DNA from: Stramenopiles sp. TOSAG23-2
Lineage: Eukaryota > Sar
Direction: 5' to 3'
NCBI GenBank assembly: GCA_900128395.1
Contig: LT650022.1
Coordinates: 1 to 10,364, forward strand
DNA length: 10,364 nucleotides
The notes under the pieces are model-generated. The model saw nothing but the letters and a program-made list of their open reading frames with translations, was not told the DNA's origin and made no database searches. How positions within the stretch are numbered: position 1 is the stretch's first letter; each line of letters opens with the position of its first letter. The translations under genes were made by a program, and so were the position numbers. This document shows, in pieces, positions 1 to 6,682 of the stretch.

Positions 1-1
1 G

Positions 2-1114
2 GATAATAGCACAAAATATATAAATCCAAAACATTTAACAAAAGATGGTCAATTGAAACCACGTAGACCATTGCCACACGTCATGGAATCTGATTTTTTC
101 GATAGTATAGTTGAAACAGATGATGGTCGATTTATATTTAGTGGTATTTTAAATGGATGGCCTGCCATGACTGAATTAGAAGTCATCTCAATAACATGTT
201 CAATCAAATCATTAATTGGTCGAATCAAAATTAAAAGGACTTGGAATAAAGGAGATTCAAAAGGCAAACCAACATTTCCAAAAGATAAGCGAATAAGAAG
301 TGTAAGGGCAACATTGCATGCGCCATTATGGACAAAATATGGTTGGAGCGAATTGAGTCGTGGGCGTGTCTTTTATTATTCTCCATTTAGGACCAATTCC
401 AAAAAAATGAATTATGGCACAAATTTAATTGCTGATATTCGTAATGAATTTCAAAATAAAAAAATGCCCAAAGCAAAACGTGCACATATGATTGCACATC
501 GATATTCAATAGCAAGAGAAAACATAAAAAATATGTTAACATACCATGCATTGGTTTTAATTGAATGGGATCATGGGAAATATACAACTATTTTTGAACT
601 GGCATGGTTAAACGGTTTAGGTGGATATGGAGGAAAATCAAATTGGGTTGATGATCGTGATAAAGAACGTCCAAAATTGTTGGAGGCTATGCCAAATGAA
701 ATGAAGTTGCCATGGTTAAGCAATTTCAGTGAAATACGTGTTATAGATCACCCTGCAAAAAATGTAGAATATTTTAAATCTTTCTTAGATAAATTTTCTG
801 GAGATAAACCACCAGCTCGATTTCAAACACCAGAAATTGCACATTCAGGCGATGTACGATTAAGTCATTGTGGTATGGATGATCTGGTTCAATATTGTAT
901 AAATTATATTTTAGATGATCCGAAATATACAGAGGAAAATAGAAATTGTCAAACATTTGCAGCAGATTTCTTTTCATTTTTATGTGCTAAAAAACATACA
1001 AAGCCATATTATCCATTGAATCGTTTAATGTATGTGCCACATAGACATGCGTTTTTATATGAACCAAAAGAAGATGATGAAGAAGAAATGGAAAAGGGGG
1101 AAGATGGAAAGTAG
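2..1114 (+). CDS. Probable permuted papain-fold (NlpC/P60- or LRAT-like) protein, 5'-partial
   Basis: The reading frame is open from base 2 with no stop and no ATG before base 83, so the true start lies left of the window; 370 residues are visible, ending in TAG. The TTG at 53 is an internal Leu codon. A strand-rich segment starting YHALVLIEWDHGKY (His codon at 545-547) precedes a motif NCQTFAADFF (Cys codon at 947-949). A His in a beta strand followed later by an Asn-Cys-x-x-Phe helix is the order seen in circularly permuted NlpC/P60-type families such as LRAT and PPPDE. The His-to-Cys spacing here is about 134 residues, longer than in LRAT, so a large insert is implied. The tail is acidic (EDDEEEMEKGED). 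Membership of the fold is inference from two motifs; peptidase, acyltransferase or inactive scaffold are all possible. It converges on the next gene, 193 bases away. Confidence 0.6.
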   Translation, partial: DNSTKYINPKHLTKDGQLKPRRPLPHVMESDFFDSIVETDDGRFIFSGILNGWPAMTELEVISITCSIKSLIGRIKIKRTWNKGDSKGKPTFPKDKRIRSVRATLHAPLWTKYGWSELSRGRVFYYSPFRTNSKKMNYGTNLIADIRNEFQNKKMPKAKRAHMIAHRYSIARENIKNMLTYHALVLIEWDHGKYTTIFELAWLNGLGGYGGKSNWVDDRDKERPKLLEAMPNEMKLPWLSNFSEIRVIDHPAKNVEYFKSFLDKFSGDKPPARFQTPEIAHSGDVRLSHCGMDDLVQYCINYILDDPKYTEENRNCQTFAADFFSFLCAKKHTKPYYPLNRLMYVPHRHAFLYEPKEDDEEEMEKGEDGK

Positions 1115-1156
1115 AAATGGTATGATAGTAGGGAAACACACTCACAAATTATCTAT

Positions 1157-1184
1157 CATATCATTATATGCATATCATTATATG
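1157..1184. repeat. Perfect 14-bp tandem duplication
   Basis: CATATCATTATATG occurs twice head to tail at 1157-1170 and 1171-1184, in the spacer between two convergent genes. Each unit is nearly self-complementary, so either strand could form small hairpins in a 3' UTR. Confidence 0.8.
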
Positions 1185-1222
1185 ATAAAAAGCAAAATGT
1201 GTGTGTAATATACGAGTAAAAT

Positions 1223-1257
1223 GTTCGTACGTATTAATGTACGCGGTTCGTACGTAT
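1223..1257. repeat. Direct repeat of GTTCGTACGTAT with an internal palindrome
   Basis: GTTCGTACGTAT is present at 1223-1234 and again at 1246-1257, 23 bases apart. The segment between contains CGTAC...GTACG inverted arms around ATTAAT, so it can also fold. It lies just downstream of both convergent stop codons; a role in 3'-end formation is possible but not shown. Confidence 0.7.
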
Positions 1258-1307
1258 AATATTTTAAAAGATATCATATTTTTCATTTTATTATAAAACG
1301 AGTAATT

Positions 1308-3101
1308 TTAATTTCTTGGCGTTATACGTATTGGAAACGTAATTTCACCATTATCATCTTGAGCTAATTTCCACGTATCAGTCTTTGATGCACTATTTGA
1401 ATTTTTAAGATATTGACTAATTTTTGATTTATTTTTTTCTTCACTATCTTCTGATCGTTCATCTTCTTCTTCTGTTACAGCAGCATCATTATTTGTCTCA
1501 TTTACAAGTGAAGGATTATTATTTCCAGATCGTATAACATCTAATGGTTTATTTATTAATACAACATTTGGCCTTGGACCAGTTCTTGGATTATGTTTTG
1601 TCGGTAATTCAATATGTGCAGCAATTGGCATTTCCAAAATTTCATCAGGTGATTTAATTCTTATGATGGTGGATACTGTTCCAACTTTCTTTGCGATTAA
1701 TCGAACTTCAACTCTCCGTGATAAACCCGGTGGTAATGCGCCACATTTCAAAAATTTACACTTTAACCAATCATTATTGTCTGCAGTTGAAATCAATGAT
1801 AATTGTAATGATTCTAACGATATATTTAAACAAGAAAAAGTTAATTGATATGTTTGACCTATGCATAATCTACCAAAATTTAACATCCCTGGTTTTACTT
1901 CAATTGAAACTCCTGGACGTAACGATAAACTTTGTTGATAAAATACATTTGATATACTGCTATTTAATTGCTGCATTATAGTTGAACTTTCATTAATACT
2001 GTCCATGGTACTGTTTCCAGCACCACCTAGCATCATTGTATTATTGTCTTCCTTGTTATTAATCGTACTATTATTGTTGTTTGACAATAACAATGAACCT
2101 GTTGAACGACTATTTTTCAAAATTTCAGTCGCTGCATTACGTGTCGCACGTCGTACAGGTTGTTCAATTTTAGCAAAACGTTCATTAGCAGTTTTATTAA
2201 GATCATATTTAACTACGCTACCGACGCGTACAGGCCTTTCACGGGGTTCACCAAAAATATCATATAGACGACATGGTAAACCATGTAAATGATATGTTCT
2301 ACCAGGTAAACCAGCAGGTCTTGCTGCTGAATATCTTGATTTTTGTCCATATTTATTAACAGAGCGAAACATGCTACTGTTACTATTATTACCATCAAAT
2401 AATTGATTATCCAAAATCATACTATTGCTATTACCATTTAAATTATTTAAACCACTAAGGGATGAGGATTGTTTCAATGATGATTTTTTCCTATTTCTTT
2501 TCGTTGCAGTTGGCCTACCACTTGATAAATCCAACGTAGATGATTGCAATGCCCAATCAATATCTGCAGCTAACGTATCTTCATCTTCTGCTATTGCTAA
2601 CTCGTCCTCAATTTTAGTAACAAAAAATGATGTAGTTTGTTTACTATCTGCCGCACCAAGCCATAATAATAATTCTCTCTCATCCATATCGTCGATTTTT
2701 GTTCCTACAATCCCGACAGGGACACTGTATTCAAATGCAGGGTCTTGTACTGTTTCTAATATTTGATTTACATATGTATCAGTGGAAGATAATTTTTTTA
2801 ATATATTTATTGCATCTTTTTGTTTAATACGACGACCTTTAGGTTCAACTTTTGATTTAAAATTTTTTTCATATACTTCGACTAATTTATCTGACAGTTT
2901 TGTACGTGGCATATGATCCCATTCAGCTTCTAAAAAACTTTCATTGGTAACATCTTGTTTCGACATGTTTAAATATTTTATCTCTTGTTTTTCTTTAGCA
3001 GTATATTCACGATTTTGTCGTTTGCGTTTAAACCCTTCTGGATCTTTTAAAAATTCTTTCCCAACATTTGAGTTCCAATATTCACCTGAGGTAGTATACA
3101 T
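1308..3101 (-). CDS. Hypothetical protein with MSP/ASH-like (PapD-like) beta domain
   Basis: A complete 597-residue frame starts at the ATG complementary to 3099-3101 and ends in TAA. Residues 1-190 are charged and mostly helical, with a basic KRKRQNREY stretch near residue 26 and an acidic LAIAEDEDTLAADIDWAL segment near 168-185. Residues 200-250 and 330-390 are Ser/Asn-rich linkers. Between them, residues 255-330 form a conserved-looking Arg/Pro block (RPAGLPGRTYHLHGLPCRLYDIFG). Residues about 395-502 read as alternating beta strands: VKPGMLNFGRLCIGQTYQLTF, then LPPGLSRRVEVRL and a final IPVxAHI-like strand (MPIAAHIELP). That is the usual pattern of MSP/ASH/PapD-like domains, in which 'F G .. 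G' precedes a Ser/Asn-rich turn. ASH domains are frequent in ciliary and centrosomal proteins, so a cytoskeletal or ciliary role is a reasonable guess only. The C-terminus is acidic. I do not recognise the full-length family. Its 5' side faces the proteasome gene. Confidence 0.75.
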   Translation of the reverse strand: MYTTSGEYWNSNVGKEFLKDPEGFKRKRQNREYTAKEKQEIKYLNMSKQDVTNESFLEAEWDHMPRTKLSDKLVEVYEKNFKSKVEPKGRRIKQKDAINILKKLSSTDTYVNQILETVQDPAFEYSVPVGIVGTKIDDMDERELLLWLGAADSKQTTSFFVTKIEDELAIAEDEDTLAADIDWALQSSTLDLSSGRPTATKRNRKKSSLKQSSSLSGLNNLNGNSNSMILDNQLFDGNNSNSSMFRSVNKYGQKSRYSAARPAGLPGRTYHLHGLPCRLYDIFGEPRERPVRVGSVVKYDLNKTANERFAKIEQPVRRATRNAATEILKNSRSTGSLLLSNNNNSTINNKEDNNTMMLGGAGNSTMDSINESSTIMQQLNSSISNVFYQQSLSLRPGVSIEVKPGMLNFGRLCIGQTYQLTFSCLNISLESLQLSLISTADNNDWLKCKFLKCGALPPGLSRRVEVRLIAKKVGTVSTIIRIKSPDEILEMPIAAHIELPTKHNPRTGPRPNVVLINKPLDVIRSGNNNPSLVNETNNDAAVTEEEDERSEDSEEKNKSKISQYLKNSNSASKTDTWKLAQDDNGEITFPIRITPRN

Positions 3102-3606
3102 GGTGGTTATTTATTGTGTATGTATGTATGTGTATATATTAATTTACAATGTATGTTACACGTCGTAGATTTTTTCAAACGATTGTTGATATACACATGT
3201 ATTTTTGTTATGTCTCTCTATATATATATATATGTATCTCTGCTCTTGAACAATTATTTTCTTCTTATAATGTATATATTATTATTATTATTGCACACAG
3301 GAGGATTGAGTTTTTATTTTTTTTACACCGGATAAATGTTTCCATGGGTTGCTAATTTAAGGTTTCTAAATTTTAAAATCTACATTTGTTTTTTTTTTCA
3401 AATGGCACAATGAAATAAAATTGAATGATCTCTGTGTGTTAGTGTGAGATTTAAAGAAGTAATATGGCCCTTCCATTCAATATTTTTTGATTTTAGATAA
3501 ATATATAGATATATTAGTAAATAGAAGAATAAAAGTAGAGATATACATAGTAAGATATATATATATATATATATACATACAGATATTATATAATTGTTAT
3601 AAAACA
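3102..3606. promoter_or_regulatory. Divergent intergenic (shared promoter) region
   Basis: These 505 bases separate two gene starts pointing away from each other and must hold both promoters and 5' UTRs. Visible content is T-rich runs, (TATG)n at about 3119-3133, and (TA)n tracts at about 3219-3232 and 3555-3574. The second (TA)n lies some 30 bases before the proteasome ATG. No TATA box can be singled out in such AT-rich sequence. Frames crossing the region are low-complexity and show no protein family. Confidence 0.6.
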
Positions 3607-4341
3607 ATGTTTCAAACAAAGACGCAATACGATCGTGGTGTGAACACGTTCTCACCGGAAGGTAGATTGTTTCAAGTGGAATATGCAATTGAAGCAATTA
3701 AACTTGGTACGACTGCTATTGGAATTAAAACAAACGAAGGTGTAATTTTAGCAGTAGAAAAAAGAATCACTTCCTCGTTGATGGAATCTAGTAGTGTTGA
3801 AAAATTAATGGAGATTGACAGAAATATCGGTTGTGCTATGAGCGGGTTGACAGCAGATGCACGCACTTTGGTTAGCCATGCACGTGCTGAGTGCCAAAAT
3901 CATTTTTTCACATACGATGAACCTTTAAAAGTATCCTCGTGTGTACAAGCTGTTTGTGATAAAAAAATTAAATTTGGACATGGTGGTAAAGATAGTGTAA
4001 GTCGTCCATATGGGGTTGCATTATTAATTGCAGGTTGCGACAAAGATGGCGCTGCGCATTTGTTTCATACCGATCCATCCGGAACATACATCGAATATAA
4101 AGCAAAGGCTGTTGGTGTAGGCCAAGAAGGTGCACAAAGCGAGCTACAAGAGAATTATAATGACAATTTAACTTTAGTCCAAGCAGAAAATTTAGCACTA
4201 AACACTTTAAAACAAGTTATGGAAGAAAAAATTGAAGAAGAAAATGTTCAATTGGCATCGATTACACCAAAAGATGGTTTCAAAGTTTATTCAAGCGAAG
4301 ATGTACAAAGTATTATGAAACGTTTATCAGAGGATGAGTAG
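3607..4341 (+). CDS. PSMA5: 20S proteasome subunit alpha type-5
   Basis: A 244-residue protein, close to the roughly 241 residues usual for the family. It forms one of the seven subunits of each outer alpha ring of the 20S core, in cytosol and nucleus, and has no peptidase site of its own. The alpha-subunit N-terminal signature is clear from residue 8: YDRGVNTFSPEGRLFQ followed by VEYAIEAIKLG. Other family landmarks are GVILAVEKRITS, IGCAMSGLTADARTLV, SRPYGVALLIAG and HTDPSGTYIEYKAKAVG. The frame stays open upstream to 3487, but that extension is an Ile/Tyr-rich translation of a (TA)n tract. The ATG at 3607 puts the signature at the usual distance from the N-terminus, so I chose it. The tail is acidic (RLSEDE), as is common for alpha-5. 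The alpha-5 assignment over other alpha subunits rests on the FSPEGRLFQVEYAIEAIKLG block and the EGAQSELQE segment. A perfect 7-bp hairpin, GATATAT-TT-ATATATC, follows the stop at 4344-4359. Confidence 0.96.
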   Translation: MFQTKTQYDRGVNTFSPEGRLFQVEYAIEAIKLGTTAIGIKTNEGVILAVEKRITSSLMESSSVEKLMEIDRNIGCAMSGLTADARTLVSHARAECQNHFFTYDEPLKVSSCVQAVCDKKIKFGHGGKDSVSRPYGVALLIAGCDKDGAAHLFHTDPSGTYIEYKAKAVGVGQEGAQSELQENYNDNLTLVQAENLALNTLKQVMEEKIEEENVQLASITPKDGFKVYSSEDVQSIMKRLSEDE

Positions 4342-4572
4342 ATGATATATTTATATATCTAGCAAGATCAACACAAACTCTTTTCTTTCCTCCAAAAGCA
4401 GAAGTAGCAGCATAAAGAAGTGAGGATTCTATACTGATATATACTGTAATACTATTGTGCTATTCAGAAGATAGATTTTTAGAGTTTTAAAAAAAGATAA
4501 AAGATTTTCAATATTGTGTGCTGGTGTGCACTTGTTCTATTATAATTATACTGGAAGACTAGTACATATTTT

Positions 4573-4718
4573 CCTATATGATCCCCTGTCAAGAGACCCT
4601 AATCCTAACCTTCTCCCAGCATTTTTCAACTTAAACTCTACTCAGGAAACCTTAACGAGCAAATCCACTACGCACCTCAAGAATCGGAGCGTAGCGTATT
4701 TACTCAGGGGATATATGG
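4573..4718. repeat. Inverted repeat flanking a small hairpin
   Basis: CCTATATGATCCCCTG at 4573-4588 is matched on the opposite strand by CAGGGGATATATGG at 4705-4718, with one base skipped and one mismatch. Inside lies a compact hairpin: CTACGCACC (4668-4676), a nine-base loop, and GGAGCGTAG (4686-4694), eight of nine bases pairing. Confidence 0.5.
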
Positions 4719-4850
4719 CACTTTTTTTGACCTAGGATTTAAAGTACAAATATTAGACTACTACATGAACAATTGAAATGAGATAAATAATTCAATCTTT
4801 AATAGTGGATTGAAAATTATTTGATAGGGAATTTAAAGAGCCATTTTATT

Positions 4851-4946
4851 TAGGCCGTCACAGCACTATTTTGATTTTTTTATTTGTACTTTTGTAGTCT
4901 AATTATACCTATCAAAACAAAAATCCGTAATGCTGTGCACGGCCTA
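4851..4946. repeat. Imperfect inverted repeat, possible MITE-like element or RNA stem
   Basis: The left arm 4851-4879 starts TAGGCCGTCACAGCA and ends GATTTTT. The right arm 4919-4946, read on the minus strand, starts TAGGCCGTGCACAGCA and ends GATTTTT. The arms differ by one extra base and a few central mismatches, with a loop of about 39 bases. A second pair, TTTGATAGG (4820-4828) and CCTATCAAA (4908-4916), crosses this structure. No clear target-site duplication was found, so element identity is inference. Confidence 0.55.
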
Positions 4947-5322
4947 TTAGGGGTTTATTGCTGTGTACCTGCTATTTGTTTAAGGTAAAAAATCTCCAGT
5001 CACAAAACCTGCCAAGTCTCTTTCCAGTACTTAAACTCTTCCCTCTTCCTCCCAATTATACTATTATCCACACACATATATTTATACTCGTAATATATAA
5101 ATAACTATATATTTAAATGGCATTAAATAGAAAAAGAGTGATGAAGTATATTCAGTGTCAAAGAGAGATATTATATATATATATATTCAACAAGTATTGT
5201 GAAACTGAACGAAACGAAATATAAGAGAAAAAAAATCAATTCTATCCATATATATGAAATATAATTTTATTTATAAAATTATCACAAAAAAAGTAAAAAA
5301 TTAAAAGAGAGAGAAAGAAATA

Positions 5323-6294
5323 ATGGCACGTTTAACAAGACCAAAAAATAATCAAGTATTTCAGATACATAGTATTTTATCAGCAATATTAGGCCTTTTA
5401 ATATTCATTTTTCCACATTCCTGTGGTGTCTTCTTTTTAGAAGGTTCGACGAGAAATGGTATTGAATCAGAGACTGGGCATTTGTTAATACGTATGTATG
5501 GTATATTAAATATTGCTAATGCTTGGATTTTAAATATAACATCGAAAAAAGCAACAGCGCTTACGAAGAATTGTTTAATATATGGTTATGCATTTTGCTA
5601 TGTATTTTCATTTTTAGAAATATGCCATAGATCTGCCCGTCAAGATACCATGAATTTTGGTTTCTTTGGAATTATCTTCATGTTATTCTATTTGGCATAT
5701 GCAGTTGTATACTGTTGGATATGCTTTACTTCGGAAGATGAAGAGGATGTAGCTGAATCAACAAGTAATCCTGTATTTACAAGATATGACGGTGGTTTAA
5801 GTTTAGATGGGATATTTTTAATTGCTGCTACTGGTTATGGTTTAATAGGGGTTACCGGGGTACTTATGCCAAAAGCTTATAAGCTTATTTTCAACACTGG
5901 CTCGTTAGGGGTAGGTTTAGAAAATGGTGCAGCAATTTGCGTAGTACGACTTTATAGTTTCCTTCTATGTGCAACTGGTTGGTTTATCTTTATTATTGGA
6001 AGAACACCAGGGCAAAAAAATCGTTTAGCATTTGTTCAAGCTTTATGCATATATTCATTAATGGCAGTTGTTACGATAGTGCAGAAAAATCAAGATGAGA
6101 CTGGTTCAATCTTTGGTACAATGGCATGCTTAGTTTGGGGATTATTTCATGTTGCTATGGCTGTTGCATGTGGGTATTATTGGAAAAAAATATCAGATGC
6201 ATCAGCAAGTAATAATGATGGCACTGGTGCAAGTAGTAGTTTAAGCGGTAACAATGATGATGAAGTTGCTAATGATAATACACCACTTGTATAA
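5323..6294 (+). CDS. Eight-helix integral membrane protein with internal four-helix duplication
   Basis: A complete 323-residue protein. Hydrophobic helices lie at about residues 15-37, 53-73, 84-101, 112-135, 161-182, 204-226, 236-253 and 265-286. They form two groups of four, split by an acidic loop (SEDEEDVAESTS, about 137-148). The halves resemble each other: each opens with a helix ending at a Pro (IFIFPHSCG; GVLMPKAYK). Each then has an Arg-[ML]-Tyr start to its second helix (RMYGILNIANAWIL; RLYSFLLCATGWFIF), and closes with a Trp- or Tyr-rich fourth helix. This points to an old tandem duplication. The C-terminal 35 residues are Ser/Asn/Asp-rich and probably cytosolic. There is no cleavable signal peptide beyond the first helix and no charged residues in the helices that would suggest a transporter mechanism. 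I do not recognise the family, and no function is assigned. Confidence 0.85.
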   Translation: MARLTRPKNNQVFQIHSILSAILGLLIFIFPHSCGVFFLEGSTRNGIESETGHLLIRMYGILNIANAWILNITSKKATALTKNCLIYGYAFCYVFSFLEICHRSARQDTMNFGFFGIIFMLFYLAYAVVYCWICFTSEDEEDVAESTSNPVFTRYDGGLSLDGIFLIAATGYGLIGVTGVLMPKAYKLIFNTGSLGVGLENGAAICVVRLYSFLLCATGWFIFIIGRTPGQKNRLAFVQALCIYSLMAVVTIVQKNQDETGSIFGTMACLVWGLFHVAMAVACGYYWKKISDASASNNDGTGASSSLSGNNDDEVANDNTPLV

Positions 6295-6682
6295 AAAGAG
6301 ATGTAAAATTACATGTGAAGGTATTTTCAATGTATGGATTGATGTGTTTCAAAGTATGACGAAAAGTGCATGTTGCAATTTGGTTTTATGTAGCAAAAGA
6401 AAAAGATTCTACATATATATATATATAGAGAGAGAGAGAGAATACCATTGAAGGTAAATGGATGGTATCAACTTGCAGTTGATGAAAAACGGACATCATA
6501 GGAAGGCGGAGAATAAATTGTACCAGGGTACAAGTCATTAGACCACTCTTGCCAAATGCACATTTGAAAGCAAAACGATTATTATACGTAATATAATTCG
6601 TATATACATGTATATATATATTATATATATTTTTACAAAGGTACTTTTTCAACATGATGCACACACACACACGACACACTCT
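6295..6682. other. Convergent 3' intergenic region with microsatellites and short hairpins
   Basis: The 388 bases between two convergent stop codons hold a (TA)n(GA)n compound microsatellite at 6414-6441, a (TA)n tract near 6610-6630 and a (CA)n run at about 6659-6672. Perfect short inverted repeats are ATACCAT/ATGGTAT (6442-6448, 6462-6468), ATCAACT-TGC-AGTTGAT (6467-6483) and TTGTACC-AG-GGTACAA (6518-6533). An AATAAA hexamer at 6512-6517 could serve as poly(A) signal for the plus-strand gene. No gene is visible. Confidence 0.6.

Larger units (their letters stand above)
4342..5322. other. Gene-free 981-base region, 3' UTR, repeat-rich island and upstream leader
   Basis: No convincing gene lies here on either strand. 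The first 170 bases are AT-rich and probably carry the 3' UTR of the proteasome gene. Bases about 4560-5050 differ in texture: less low-complexity, more C-rich, with several inverted and direct repeats described separately. From about 5060 the sequence returns to (TA)n and purine-rich leader, ending AAAGAGAGAGAAAGAAATA just before the next ATG. A short frame at 4514-4735 shows no family features. Confidence 0.6.

Noticed and set aside
2005-2292. Plus-strand frame inside the beta-domain gene
   Set aside because: It is antisense to the Asn/Ser linker; the minus-strand frame is far longer and has coherent domain structure.
3487-3606. N-terminal extension of the proteasome subunit by 40 residues
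   Set aside because: It translates a (TA)n tract into Ile/Tyr repeats, and the conserved alpha-subunit signature is at normal distance from the ATG at 3607.
4595-4608. CCCTAATCCTAACC, resembling two degenerate telomeric repeat units, with ATTAGGGGTTTA nearby at about 4946
   Set aside because: Only two imperfect units, well inside gene-rich DNA; chance is sufficient as an explanation.
4514-4735. 73-codon plus-strand frame in the spacer after the proteasome gene
   Set aside because: It overlaps the repeat island and hairpin, has no recognisable motif and reads as random composition.
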